Part shown: positions 9,240 through 18,082 of the stretch, piece by piece | Position numbering within the stretch: the stretch's first letter is position 1 | How the letters are laid out: every line of letters begins with the position of its first letter | Assembly: GCF_900104175.1 (NCBI RefSeq) | Contig: NZ_FNIX01000022.1 | Coordinates: forward strand, 47,084-111,083 | Source of the DNA: Lentzea jiangxiensis | GTDB taxonomy: Bacteria; Actinomycetota; Actinomycetes; Mycobacteriales; Pseudonocardiaceae | Length of the DNA stretch: 64,000 nt | Direction of reading: 5' to 3' | The notes under the pieces: model-generated | Database searches by the model: none | Told to the model about the DNA's origin: nothing | Seen by the model: only the letters and a program-made list of their open reading frames with translations | Made by a program: the position numbers and the translations under genes

Positions 9240-9850
9240 ACGGCTGGACGACTTCCTCCCGGTCACCCGGCCCGCGGCACGACCACCCCGCCGGCCCCCA
9301 GGTCCCCTCCCCCGCGTCCCACACCGGTTCCACACCTGCCTGCCCGTACAACGCGGGTTCTCCAGAATCGCCGCGACCGCGGTCACCATCCACCGCGCGC
9401 CCGTCCTATGCGAGTTATGTCCCGGATCCGCACTCGACGGACACAGGACACGACGGCTGTTCAGCTCGCGGGCGGTCGACGCGAGCGCACGACCACCCGC
9501 ACGTTCCCGGAACATCCACCGAACCCACGGCGCAGTGATCGGGTCGGGCGCCAGCACCTGCACCCGCCGACCCCACCCGCTGTGCCGGGCATTCGGATGC
9601 GGACCACCATCGACGAGGCGGTAACCGCAAGGCGGACGGCCGCCGAAGAACCTGCCCTGCTGACTGGTCTACGCCCGCATCGCCGCCAGCAGCCGCTGAC
9701 GAGCACGAGCCACCTCCCGCTGAGCCTGAGCACCGAGCAAGACCATCAGCGCTTGGTGGACTGGGCTGTCCAGTTCAACCGGACCGCCGGCCTCGGGTAA
9801 CCACACCTGAACAGCCACGACCCGGACGCGCCGGACGCCGACCGCCCGAG
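9240..9850 (-). pseudogene. Large serine recombinase, truncated, with an in-frame amber codon
   Basis: The minus frame reads QVWLPEAGGPVELDSPVHQA, REVARARQRLLAAMRA, then TAG (9669-9671), then GGRPPCGYRLVDGGPHP, APDPITAPWVRWMF, ARELNSRRVLCPS and AILENPRCTGRQVWNR in the same frame. This is the recombinase-domain part of actinobacterial large serine recombinases. The catalytic N-terminus is missing, and after ~9290 similarity fades. A single base change appears to have made the stop (the usual residue there is Gln). A second, diverged copy of part of it lies at 11340-11445. Confidence 0.75.
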
Positions 9851-9914
9851 CCCGGCCGACGCGCACGACCGGCACGAGCTTGGCTGTTCGGCCCAACTCC
9901 ACCGGGACAGCGAG

Positions 9915-9939
9915 AGGCCCCGCTCGGCGAGCGGGGCCT
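9915..9939. terminator. Hairpin terminator, 11-bp perfect stem, 3-base loop
   Basis: Arms AGGCCCCGCTC and its complement lie just downstream of the C39-like gene stop (9954, minus strand). The base composition and position fit intrinsic termination of that gene. Confidence 0.75.
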
Positions 9940-9953
9940 GCGCAACCGAAGGC

Positions 9954-10892
9954 TCAGCCAACCGGCGGGGACATCGTGAACCAGTTGAAGCCCTCAACCA
10001 GCGGCTTGTTCTGGTCGGCGTACGCCGTGCCGGACAGCTCCCAGCGCTCGACCGAGCGGTAGGTGCCGGGCTGCAGGCTCTCGTCGACCGGCGTCGCCTC
10101 GTCGTCCTTCACGGGCAGGTACTCGTAGACCGACCGGCGCGTCAACGTCACGGCCAACGTCTCGTAGGCGGACTGCGTGTCGAGGTAGCCCGGCTTGCCG
10201 TGGTCGGCCGCCTCGGCCGGGTCGGCCAGCCGCAGCTGCACGAAGTCACCGCCGAAGGAACCCTTGGCCGACACCACCGTGACGAGGTGCCCGCCGTCGC
10301 GCTTCAGGCTGTTCTGCGGACCGGCGACGTAGCGGCCGTACCACATCTGCACTGGGCCCTGGTTGAGTTTCTTGGCCAGCTCACCCGCGAAGTCCGGGCC
10401 GGAAGTGGTGCTGATCCCGCCGGTCTCAGTGGACCACCCGGCGTCCCGGGCGGGCTTGGTGGCGGTGTTCCACGCGGTGCGCAGGTTGCCCGAGTAGGTG
10501 CCGTCCTCGACGCTCCACTTGGAATCCGTGGCGATCCGACCGATCGAGTTGGTGACGATGCCGTAGTCGGCCGGGTTCCTGGGATCGAGGTCGCGGACCT
10601 TGGTGGTGAGCCAGCCGACCGGTGCCTGCTTCTCGTGCCCCCAGTAGTGCAGCACGTTGTAGAGCGACGACGGACCGCAGTGGGTGCCGCCGTTGGCCGC
10701 GAAGCCGGCGCGGTACTGGTCGACGTCGCTGACGCCGCACTGCTTGACCTCGAAGTCGGGGCCGGTGATGTCGGCGATCTTCACGCACGGTGGCGGCGTG
10801 CCGATGATCGGGTCGGCGGCGGCGAGGCCGGGCAGCGCGACGGAGCTGACGGCGGCGGTGGCGATGGTGGCGATGACGACCTTGCGCAACAT
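9954..10892 (-). CDS. Secreted C39-like papain-fold protein
   Basis: This is a 312-residue protein; ATG 10892 follows AGGAGG. The signal peptide is about 1-26 (cut after LAAA). A papain-like pattern is visible: GGTHCGPSSLYNVLHYWG offers a catalytic Cys before a helix, RDGGHLVTVVSA gives the His, and QLRLADPA an Asp, the order used by Peptidase_C39_2/C39-like proteins. It is probably an exported cysteine peptidase or peptidase-like protein; the substrate is unknown. It stands alone, has its own terminator at 9915-9939, and is boxed in by recombinase and transporter fragments, so it may have arrived or been rearranged with them. Confidence 0.7.
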   Translation of the reverse strand: MLRKVVIATIATAAVSSVALPGLAAADPIIGTPPPCVKIADITGPDFEVKQCGVSDVDQYRAGFAANGGTHCGPSSLYNVLHYWGHEKQAPVGWLTTKVRDLDPRNPADYGIVTNSIGRIATDSKWSVEDGTYSGNLRTAWNTATKPARDAGWSTETGGISTTSGPDFAGELAKKLNQGPVQMWYGRYVAGPQNSLKRDGGHLVTVVSAKGSFGGDFVQLRLADPAEAADHGKPGYLDTQSAYETLAVTLTRRSVYEYLPVKDDEATPVDESLQPGTYRSVERWELSGTAYADQNKPLVEGFNWFTMSPPVG

Positions 10893-11040
10893 GGGATTCC
10901 TGCCTCCTGTGGAAGGGGGCCACCTCCCGCGGCCCCTTCGATAGGAGAAGCTTCACCTGCGCAGACGTCGATGACATGAGGGTCGACCCCTCACCTTCGG
11001 CCGCAAAAAGATAGGTGTATCAGGCCTACCCCCACCCGAC

Positions 11041-11345
11041 TCCTACACAGTCAGGCAAGAGGGCGTCGGCCAGAGCGAACTCATGTGGGCGATCAACTTT
11101 TACGCTCTGGCGTTCGCCGGCCTGCTCCTCACCGCCGGTGTGCTGGCCGACCGCTTCGGCCGCAAGCTCAGCCTGATCATCGGCCTCACCGTCTTCGGCG
11201 TCGCGTCGCTGATGTCGGCGTACGCCGCGACCTCCGGCCAGCTGATCGCCGCCCGCGCGATGATGGGCGTGGGTGGCGGCCACGATCATGCCGGCCACCC
11301 TGTCGATCATCGCGAACGTGTTCGAGCCGGTCACGAACCAACGAC
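11041..11345 (+). pseudogene. MFS drug-transporter fragment with frameshift
   Basis: The frame reads QSELMWAINFYALAFAGLLL, then TAGVLADRFGRK and GQLIAARAMMGVG. It then shifts by a base run at ~11268-11277 into IMPATLSIIANVFEP. This corresponds to TM1-TM4 of DHA2-type MFS exporters (motif A ADRFGRK). Similarity stops abruptly at about 11340, where the recombinase fragment begins on the opposite strand. Only about 100 of ~480 residues survive. Confidence 0.75.
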
Positions 11346-11445
11346 GACACCGCCCGCCCGCGAGCACGCTCGGCGAACATCCACCGCACCCACGGTGCCG
11401 TCATCGGATCCGGCGCCAACACCTGCACCCGCCGACCCCACCGAC
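11340..11445 (-). pseudogene. Second fragment of the large serine recombinase
   Basis: Minus-frame WGRRVQVLAPDPMTAPWVRW, then MFAERARGRAVSS, is nearly the same protein segment as at 9480-9580. The nucleotide sequences also align closely. It is a duplicated piece of the same recombinase family and marks the other side of the C39-like gene. Confidence 0.7.
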
Positions 11446-11622
11446 CACCCACCGGTGAGCTCGACCCCATCAAACGAGCACGCTTGTCCTCGTGCCGAAA
11501 CGACGTTCGAACGCCGGCCTTTCCAACTCCGATTCCTCGTTCGACGGGTGGTCCTGCTCGTCCGGGGCGTCTGTACTCTCGTTGCCAGAAGCAAACTCGT
11601 ACTCATGACGAGGAGTCCCTCG

Positions 11623-12363
11623 GTGGACGCTGAAGCCGCTTACGCACTGCCCACCTCCTACCGGCCGGGCTACGAGCTGGTGGCGGAGCGGATCCTGCAG
11701 CTCATCGCGGAGCTGGAGTTGCGTCCCGGCGATCGCATGCCGACCGAGAACGAGCTCGCCGGGCGGATGGGGACCAGCCGGACCGTGGTCCGGGAGGCGG
11801 TGAAAATCCTCTCGGCGCTCGGCAGGGTGCGTGCGCACAAGGGGCGCGGGCTCTACGTGGCCGACGACGACGGCATGCTGAGTTCGTCCCGGTGGGGTGG
11901 CTCCTTCATACCCACCGACCTCGACCACGTCTACATGCTCTTCGAGTTCCGCCGGGTCCAGGAGACCGCGGCCGCGAGGATCGCGGCCACCCGCGCGACG
12001 CCTGCCGAGCTGCGCGCCATCGAGGTCGCCGCCGAGCTGTGCCGGGAAGGGCATGTCACCGGGCAGGCGGCGTTGTTCGATCGCGGCGACGACGACTTCC
12101 ACCTGGGCATCGCGGCCGCGTCGCACAACCAGTTCCTCCTCGCGGCGGTGCGTGAGGCGCGCCGCTTGCAGCGCCAGTCCAACGTCATCGGGATGAACGG
12201 CGCGGTCGGCAGTCACACCGCGGAGGCGGTGGAGGAGCACGCCGCGATCTACCGGGCCATCCGCGAGGGGAACGAGGACGCTGCTGCCGCGGCCGCCGCC
12301 GTGCACGTCGACAGGACCCTTGAGGACTACCGGCGGGAGATCCAGCGCCGCGTGTTCGGGTGA
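11623..12363 (+). CDS. GntR/FadR-family transcriptional regulator
   Basis: The protein has 246 residues from GTG 11623, chosen because AGGAG lies 7 bases upstream; an in-frame ATG at 11605 is possible. Residues ~12-80 are a GntR winged helix (AERILQLIAELELRPGDRMP, then SRTVVREAVKILSALGRVRA). Residues ~100-235 form an FCD all-helical effector domain (EFRRVQETAAARIA; FHLGIAAASHN; HAAIYRAIREGNEDAAAAAA), which usually binds a carboxylate or sugar acid through a metal. It ends 4 bases before the stop of the convergent ten-gene ebo operon, so it may regulate that operon or sugar-acid genes elsewhere. Confidence 0.9.
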   Translation: MDAEAAYALPTSYRPGYELVAERILQLIAELELRPGDRMPTENELAGRMGTSRTVVREAVKILSALGRVRAHKGRGLYVADDDGMLSSSRWGGSFIPTDLDHVYMLFEFRRVQETAAARIAATRATPAELRAIEVAAELCREGHVTGQAALFDRGDDDFHLGIAAASHNQFLLAAVREARRLQRQSNVIGMNGAVGSHTAEAVEEHAAIYRAIREGNEDAAAAAAAVHVDRTLEDYRREIQRRVFG

Positions 12364-12367
12364 CCGC

Positions 12368-12646
12368 CTACTCAGGACTGGCGTCTCGTTCAACCGGGTG
12401 GAGCCACCCCAGCTCGGCGGCGAGCACGCCGAGCTGGAACCGCGACTGCACGCCGAGCAACGACTGCAGGCGGGCGATGCGCCGGTACAGGGTGCGCAGA
12501 CTGACACCGAGTTCGCGGGCGATCGCGGGGTCGGCCGCACCCGTTCCCATGAGCCTCAGCAGGCGCTGGGTCGCCGCCGTGGGCTCCTTGGCCACCATCA
12601 CGGAGTAGTCGCGATTCGGGTGTGCCTCGGTCGGGGAGTTGATCAT
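12368..12646 (-). CDS. Small LuxR-like helix-turn-helix protein, last gene of the ebo operon
   Basis: This is a 92-residue protein; ATG 12646 overlaps the stop of the EboF-like gene (ATGA). The central HTH reads TQRLLRLMGTGAADPAIARE, then GVSLRTLYRRIARLQSLLGV, followed by FQLGVLAAELGWL, the layout of stand-alone LuxR/GerE-type domains. There is no receiver or sensor domain. Being co-translated with the pathway, it could be a pathway-specific regulator; the target is unknown. An upstream extension to 12820 would overlap EboF and is not favoured. Confidence 0.75.
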   Translation of the reverse strand: MINSPTEAHPNRDYSVMVAKEPTAATQRLLRLMGTGAADPAIARELGVSLRTLYRRIARLQSLLGVQSRFQLGVLAAELGWLHPVERDASPE

Positions 12647-14031
12647 CGGCTGAGGTCCTCCGCTGGAATCCCCTGCAGCTCGAGCAGGAGGGTGTGGACC
12701 TCGGTCGCGGTGATCCTGCCGGTGTGCTCGACCGACCGCGGTACCACCGGATCCGAGCACAAGAGCACCGGCCCGTCCGCCGCCCGGTCGGGCAGCCTGC
12801 CGTGTGTGCCCCGTACGCACGAAGGGTTCAGCGGCACGACGTTCATCGTGTATCTCAGCCCCAGCTTCTTGCGGGCCAGGTTCACCCCGGCTCTGGCCTT
12901 GACGAGCGGATCGGCCGGGTCGAAGAACAGTTCCGCGGGGTCGTAGCCGGGTTTGCGGTGGATGTCCACACCACGGGCGAAGTCCGGTGCGCGGTGGTCG
13001 TCGGTCCAGTAGTAGTAGGTGAACCAGGCGTCCGGTTCGGCCACCGCCACCAGTTCACCGGACCGCTCGTGGTCCAGCCCGACGGACGCCTGCGCGTCCC
13101 GGTCGTACAGCACGTCGACACCGGGAAGGTCCGCGAGGACCGCCCTCGTCCTCGGGAGGTCGGCGGGATCGGCGACGTACACGTGCGCGATCTGGTGGTC
13201 GGCCACCGCGAAGGCCCGTGACGTCCACGGATCCAGGTACTCCATGCCCGCCTGTGCGTAGACCTCGAGCAGGCCTGCGGCTCGCAACGCCCGGTTGATG
13301 TCGACTGGGCGGCGTGCGTCGGTGATGCCGTACTCCGACAACGCCACGATGGTGGCGTCCGACGCGTCGGCCAGCAGAGGCGCCAGCGCCCGGTCCACGT
13401 CTGCCGCCGCCTTGACCGCCTGCGGTGAGGACGGTCCGAACCGCTGCAGGTCGTAGTCCAGATGTGGCACGTAGACCAGCAACAGGTCGGGCCGCTTTTC
13501 GACGAGGACCTTCCGCGCGGCGCCGATGATCCACTCGCTCGACGCCAGTGCCGCTGTGGGCCCCCAGTACTGGAAGAGCGGGAACTCGCCCAGGGCTCCG
13601 GTGAGTTCGTCGTGCAGGCCGGGTGGGCGGACGTAGCAGTCCGGGGACTTGCGCCCGTCCGCGTGGTAGATCGGCCGAGGGGTCACGGTGATGTCGGTCG
13701 AGGCCCCCATCGCGTACCACCAGCAGATGTTGGCGGCGGTGTAGCCCGGATGGGCGCGGCGCGCGGTCTCCCAGAGCTTCTCCCCGCCGACGAGGCGGTT
13801 GTGCTGACGCCACAGGTGGATCTCGCCCAGGTCGCGGAAGTACCAGCCGTTGCCGACGATCCCGTGCTGTGCCGGGGTGAGGCCGGTGAGCAGCGTGGCC
13901 TGCGCGCTGCACGTCACGGCGGGCAGCACCGTGCCCAGTTCCGCCTGCCAGCCCAGCCGGGACAGATTGGGCATGTGTTCGAGGAGCGCGGGGGTCATGC
14001 CGACGACGTTGAGGACCACCAGCGGTTTCAC
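12643..14031 (-). CDS. Alkaline-phosphatase-superfamily phosphodiesterase, EboF-like
   Basis: This is a 462-residue protein; ATG 14031 overlaps the eboE stop (ATGA). It belongs to the type I phosphodiesterase/nucleotide pyrophosphatase group. VVLNVVGMTPALL begins the metal site, PAVTCSAQATLLTGLTPAQH holds the Thr nucleophile (in TCSAQ), and LLLVYVPHLDYDLQRFGPSS, IVALSEYGITD and VAVADHQIAHV supply metal ligands. It lacks a signal peptide, so it acts in the cytoplasm, probably releasing phosphate or cleaving a phosphodiester of the pathway intermediate. In ebo clusters such a protein accompanies EboE, EboB and EboC. Context makes the assignment firm at family level; the substrate is unknown. 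Confidence 0.85.
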   Translation of the reverse strand: MKPLVVLNVVGMTPALLEHMPNLSRLGWQAELGTVLPAVTCSAQATLLTGLTPAQHGIVGNGWYFRDLGEIHLWRQHNRLVGGEKLWETARRAHPGYTAANICWWYAMGASTDITVTPRPIYHADGRKSPDCYVRPPGLHDELTGALGEFPLFQYWGPTAALASSEWIIGAARKVLVEKRPDLLLVYVPHLDYDLQRFGPSSPQAVKAAADVDRALAPLLADASDATIVALSEYGITDARRPVDINRALRAAGLLEVYAQAGMEYLDPWTSRAFAVADHQIAHVYVADPADLPRTRAVLADLPGVDVLYDRDAQASVGLDHERSGELVAVAEPDAWFTYYYWTDDHRAPDFARGVDIHRKPGYDPAELFFDPADPLVKARAGVNLARKKLGLRYTMNVVPLNPSCVRGTHGRLPDRAADGPVLLCSDPVVPRSVEHTGRITATEVHTLLLELQGIPAEDLSR

Positions 14032-15119
14032 ACCGCCACCCCCGCCCGCAGGTGCCGCGTCGCCCAGCGCAGTTCCGCCGCGATGCCGTCGGCGAGATCA
14101 CCCGCACCAGGCAGCACGGTCCAGGTGTAGGTCTCCACTTCGACGTGGGTGCCGGGGTCCACCGCCGCCACCGCGGCCACGAGCACGTCGGTGGTCGACG
14201 TGAGCGGTGCGGGCGGAACAGCGTGCAGCGGCACGTGGAAGTGCACGCGCCACGGGTGCTCGGCGGGCAGGGTCTCGAACGCCTCCGGCAGGTCGTCCGC
14301 CGCCAGGACACCGCCGGGGGTGTTCTCCCGGACCTGGTGCAGGTAGCGGGGTTCGCTGTACGCGGCGACCGCCCTCCTGCCCGCCGCGGTACCGGGCTCC
14401 GCCACCTCCAGTGCCGCCGACGCCTGCACCTTGACCACGTCCAGCCCCGCTGCGCGGATCGACGCGACCGCCTCGGCCGGATCGGCGAACGACACCGCGA
14501 GGTGACAGGTGTCCAGGCAGATCCCGACGTGGCCGGGATCGACCCGGCCGGCCAGCCAGCCGACCGCGTCGGCGACGGTGTCCAGCACACAGCCCGGTTC
14601 CGGCTCGACGGCCAGCCTGATCGGCCTGCCGTGCCGGTGGGTCTCGGCGCGCAAGGACAGGGTGAGTTCGGCGAGAGCCCCAGCGGCACGGTCGTCGTCG
14701 CGGCCCGTCCACGGCTCCCGCCAGGCCAGCGGCAGGGTCGAGATGCTGCCGTACGACGCGGAATCGGGCAGCAGGTCGGCCAGCACGGCCGCACAGTCCA
14801 CCGTGTACCGCAGGCGGCGCGGATCGGTCCACGTCGGTAAGTACACCGCGTGTTTGACCACCTCGTCGTGGAAGTCGCCGTACGGGAACGCGTTGAGCGT
14901 CGAGACCGTCAGCCCTCTGCTCGCGAGTTCGGCGCGGAAGTGCTGCCGTGCGGTGCCGTCCTGCGCGAGTCCTCGTGCGACCGGCGCGGGCAGCCACAGT
15001 CCCAGTGCGAGCGTGTCCGCCTCCAGCGCCTCCCTCACCCGGACCGCGTGCCGGTCGAGCTGGGCCAGGATGCCCGCGAGGTCGGGAGCAGGGTGGACGT
15101 TGGTGCAGTAGGCGATCAC
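14028..15119 (-). CDS. eboE: EboE, metabolite traffic protein (xylose-isomerase-like TIM barrel)
   Basis: The protein has 363 residues. It shows the family's hallmark stretches: YCTNVHPAPDLAGI at the start, LNAFPYGDFHDEVVKHAVY, SYGSISTLPLAWR, LAVEPEPGCVLDTV, GICLDTCHLAVSFADP, VVKVQASAALEVA, YLHQVRE and WRVHFHVPLHA. The His, Glu and Asp residues form a metal site on a TIM barrel. In cyanobacteria ebo genes are needed to move a scytonemin precursor across the membrane, but the chemistry of EboE is not known. It overlaps its neighbours by 4 bases on each side, so expression is tightly coupled. Confidence 0.9.
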   Translation of the reverse strand: MIAYCTNVHPAPDLAGILAQLDRHAVRVREALEADTLALGLWLPAPVARGLAQDGTARQHFRAELASRGLTVSTLNAFPYGDFHDEVVKHAVYLPTWTDPRRLRYTVDCAAVLADLLPDSASYGSISTLPLAWREPWTGRDDDRAAGALAELTLSLRAETHRHGRPIRLAVEPEPGCVLDTVADAVGWLAGRVDPGHVGICLDTCHLAVSFADPAEAVASIRAAGLDVVKVQASAALEVAEPGTAAGRRAVAAYSEPRYLHQVRENTPGGVLAADDLPEAFETLPAEHPWRVHFHVPLHAVPPAPLTSTTDVLVAAVAAVDPGTHVEVETYTWTVLPGAGDLADGIAAELRWATRHLRAGVAV

Positions 15120-15970
15120 CGTTCACCCCGCAGCACCGAGCTACCGGTGGCCACGTCGACCGCGCCCGCCGCCACCGGTTCGAGCGCCAGCCTGCCGCTC
15201 TGGCCGTAGAACTCGACCGGGTTGCGCCACAACACCGAGTCCACTTCGGACTCGGCGAACCCGGCGTCCAGCATCGCCAACCCGGTCTTGCGGGTCTTCA
15301 GCGGATCGGACCGGCCCCAGTCGGCAGCGGAGTTGACCAGCATCCGCTCGGTGCCGTACTCGGCGAGCAGCGCCACCATCCGCGCCTCGTCCATCTTGGT
15401 GTCCGGGTAGACGGAGAACCCCATCCAGCAGCCCGCGTCCGCCACCATCGCGACGGTGGTCTCGTTGAGGTGGTCGACCAGGACGCGGTGCGGCGCCAGG
15501 CCCGACTCGCGGACCACGTCCAGCGTTCGCTTCGTGCCCTCCTGCTTGTCCCGGTGCGGTGTGTGCACGAGGACCGGCAGGTCGTACCTCAGCGCCAGTT
15601 CCAGTTGGCGCGCGAACGCGTCGTCCTCCTCCGGCGTCATCGAGTCGTACCCGACCTCGCCGACCGCGACCACACCGTCCTTGGCCAGGTAGCGCGGCAG
15701 CACGTCCAGCACCTCGGCGCACCGGGGGTCGTTGGCCTCCTTGGGGTTCAGGGCGAGCGCGCAGTGGTGTGCGATGCCGAACTGGGCGGCGCGGAACCGC
15801 TCCCACCCGAGCAGGCTGTCGAAGTAGTCGACGAACGAGCCGACGTTCGTCCGGGGCTGGCCGAGCCAGAACGCGGGCTCGACCAGCGCTCGCACGCCGG
15901 CGTCGCGCATGGCCTCGTAGTCGTCGGTGGTGCGAGACGTCATGTGGATGTGCGGGTCGAAGATGCGCAT
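15116..15970 (-). CDS. eboB: EboB-like TatD-family metal-dependent hydrolase
   Basis: The protein has 284 residues; ATG 15970 shares one base with the preceding stop (TGATG). Amidohydrolase-fold ligands are visible: FDPHIHM (His pair), VVAVGEVGYDS (Glu), LPVLVHTPHRD (His), LVDHLNETT (His) and VNSAADWGRSDPLK (Asp). It lacks a signal peptide. It belongs to the TatD-like hydrolases found in ebo clusters rather than to the generic DNase TatD. The coupled position between EboA and EboE supports the assignment. The substrate is unknown. Confidence 0.88.
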   Translation of the reverse strand: MRIFDPHIHMTSRTTDDYEAMRDAGVRALVEPAFWLGQPRTNVGSFVDYFDSLLGWERFRAAQFGIAHHCALALNPKEANDPRCAEVLDVLPRYLAKDGVVAVGEVGYDSMTPEEDDAFARQLELALRYDLPVLVHTPHRDKQEGTKRTLDVVRESGLAPHRVLVDHLNETTVAMVADAGCWMGFSVYPDTKMDEARMVALLAEYGTERMLVNSAADWGRSDPLKTRKTGLAMLDAGFAESEVDSVLWRNPVEFYGQSGRLALEPVAAGAVDVATGSSVLRGER

Positions 15971-17298
15971 CACGATGCCTTTCCGAGCAGGGCGAGAGCG
16001 TCGGCGGGCACGGGACGGCCGGCCGCGCGGCGTTCGTCGGCGAACGCGGCCACCATGCGCAGCAGCTCCGCGTCGGAGTGCCGGTCGAGACCGTCGACCA
16101 CGGCCAGTGGAATGCCCATGAACAGGCACTTGAGCACGCCGTGCCGCCACGCGTGCCGGCCGAGGTGCCTGGTGGCGAACGGGCCGAGTGCCGCCGCGAC
16201 CAAGCCGGTCTCGTTGCTGCGCAGGGCGTCCTCGACCAACGCGATCCCGGCGGCCGGAGCACGGTCCCCCATCTCGGCCAGCCCGCGCAGGACACCTCGC
16301 CGTTCCGCGGACGTGCCGTACCGGTAGAGCCTCGTGAAGCCGTCGACCGGATCGTCGGACACGTCGGCGAATGCGGTGAGCAGGCGAACCCGAGCGGCGT
16401 CCTGTCCCGCTCCGACCGCCCTTCCCGCCGCGGGGAAGAGGGTGTCGATCACGCCGGGATCGGCGCGGACCGCCCGTTCCGCGTCGGCCAGCCACTCCGC
16501 CGCGCGCAGCGCTCGCAGCGCCCGCGCCGCCACGTCCGGTGCGGCGTGGCTGTGCCGGGGCAGCTCGACCGCGGCGACGCCGGTGTAGCCGATGCCGGTC
16601 AGTGCGGCGAGTGTGGCGGGCAGGTCCAGCTGTCCCTCACCGAACTCCAGGTGCTCGTGCACATCCGGCAGCATGTCGTCGAGTTGCACGTTGACGAGCA
16701 GCTCGCCGGCTTGCCTGATGCACGCCGCCGCGTCCTGCGGCTCGACCGCGACGCAGTGCCCGACGTCGAGGGTGATCCGCAGCAGGTCCGGGTTCCCGAG
16801 CTCGGTCCGCAGCCGCAGTGCCTGGTCCAGCCGTTCCACGACCATTCCCGGCTCCGGCTCCAGTCCTATTGGGACGGATGGCCCGCTCTCCAGCACCGCG
16901 GCGACGCCCGACTTCAGGTGGTCCCAGGCGTCCGCGGATCCCACACCCGACCAGAACGACACGCAGTCCGCGCCGAGATCCAGCGCGATCTGCTTGGCAC
17001 GCACCAGGAAATCGACCCGTACCGCCTGGCCCTCGCTCACCAGCGTCGGGTGGTGCTTGCGGCACGGGTCGAGCAGGTACCGCGCGCCGGTCTCCACGAC
17101 GACGCGCAGTCCCAGTTCCTGCAGGCGCGCGGCAACCCGTTCGGTCTGTTTGACGACGTCGTCGGCGAATGGGTCCAGGTGGTGGTGGTCGAGGGTGAGC
17201 GCCACCGCCGTGTAGCCGAGATCGGCGATCACGGCGAGCGCGTCGTCGAGCCGGTGGTTGGCGAACCCGTTGGTGCCGTAGCCGAGGTGGAACGTCAT
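15970..17298 (-). CDS. Fusion: sugar-phosphate isomerase-like TIM barrel plus EboA domain
   Basis: The protein has 442 residues; ATG 17298 overlaps the eboC stop (ATGA). Residues ~1-270 form a xylose-isomerase-like barrel with metal ligands in PIGLEPEPGM, LRITLDVGHCVAVEP, VNVQLDDM, HEHLEFGEG and AAVELPRHSH. Residues ~275-442 are an all-helical EboA-type domain (RLLTAFADVSDDPVDGFTRL, HAWRHGVLKCLFMGIPLAVV, DGLDRHSDAELLRMVAAFA). In most clusters EboA and the barrel are separate genes, so the fusion implies they act in one complex. The N-terminal part alone would be called a sugar-phosphate isomerase/epimerase. Confidence 0.85.
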   Translation of the reverse strand: MTFHLGYGTNGFANHRLDDALAVIADLGYTAVALTLDHHHLDPFADDVVKQTERVAARLQELGLRVVVETGARYLLDPCRKHHPTLVSEGQAVRVDFLVRAKQIALDLGADCVSFWSGVGSADAWDHLKSGVAAVLESGPSVPIGLEPEPGMVVERLDQALRLRTELGNPDLLRITLDVGHCVAVEPQDAAACIRQAGELLVNVQLDDMLPDVHEHLEFGEGQLDLPATLAALTGIGYTGVAAVELPRHSHAAPDVAARALRALRAAEWLADAERAVRADPGVIDTLFPAAGRAVGAGQDAARVRLLTAFADVSDDPVDGFTRLYRYGTSAERRGVLRGLAEMGDRAPAAGIALVEDALRSNETGLVAAALGPFATRHLGRHAWRHGVLKCLFMGIPLAVVDGLDRHSDAELLRMVAAFADERRAAGRPVPADALALLGKAS

Positions 17299-18077
17299 GT
17301 GGGACTCACCTTCCTGCTCAGCGCCTGAGCGAGCGGCAGTACCAGAGGCAGCGCGGCACCGTGCTCGGCCAGTGCGGACTGCAGCAACACCATGCCGTGG
17401 ACGCCCTCCTTCGTCGCGGCGCGGACGGACTCGGCCGACGGCTGCCGGACCACCTGCCACTGCGCACGCCCCACCGTGACCGCGTAGCCCAGCGCCGCCG
17501 CGATCCCGGTGAACCGCCGGGTGGAGGCACCCGCCGCGACCGCCGTCAGCACCGTGCCCGCCAGCACTGCTTTCGCCGTGCCAGGTGAGGTGCCGTGCAC
17601 CTCGCCTCGTGACAACACGGTCACGCCGAGGGTGTGCGCGGCCATCAGTCCGGCGGGCAGGACGGCCCGGCCACCCAGCAGGACGTCGAACGCCCGGCAG
17701 GCGGCCATGGCGAACGGCCCGGCGGGCGTGGCCTTCAGCACGGTGTCGTAGGCCCACACCGCCGCGGCGAGCGGCAGCGCGTTGCGGCCGGCCGCCGCGG
17801 CGAGACCGACGCCGAGCGCGGTGAGTCCGGCCGCGGCGGCCAGGGCGGCGTCCGGGCTGATCCGGCCGGACGGGATCGGTCGTTCCGGCCGTTCGGTCGC
17901 GTCCAGGTCGCGGTCGGCCCAGTCGTTGAGCGCCATTCCCGCCCAGTACAACGACGCGGACGCCAGCGGAAGCAACAAGCCCCTGCCCCGCAGCGGTTTC
18001 CCCGCGCCGACCAGCGTGTCACCCAGCACCGTGAGTGCCGCCGGTGCCCGCACCAGGTCCACGTATGCCTTGATCAT
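17295..18077 (-). CDS. eboC: EboC, UbiA-like membrane prenyltransferase
   Basis: The protein has 260 residues; ATG 18077 is chosen over GTG 18080 because GGAAG lies 8 bases upstream. It has multiple TM helices. The first Asp-rich motif is intact in GMALNDWADRDLDATERPER (NDxxDxxxD); the second region reads RAFDVLLGG, with fewer acids than classic UbiA. SCO-type EboC proteins share this pattern. It would transfer an isoprenoid chain to a small acceptor, presumably a cyclitol or sugar, in the membrane. A polyprenyl diphosphate synthase at 23129-24145 could supply the donor. Confidence 0.88.
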   Translation of the reverse strand: MIKAYVDLVRAPAALTVLGDTLVGAGKPLRGRGLLLPLASASLYWAGMALNDWADRDLDATERPERPIPSGRISPDAALAAAAGLTALGVGLAAAAGRNALPLAAAVWAYDTVLKATPAGPFAMAACRAFDVLLGGRAVLPAGLMAAHTLGVTVLSRGEVHGTSPGTAKAVLAGTVLTAVAAGASTRRFTGIAAALGYAVTVGRAQWQVVRQPSAESVRAATKEGVHGMVLLQSALAEHGAALPLVLPLAQALSRKVSPT

Positions 18078-18082
18078 CACGG

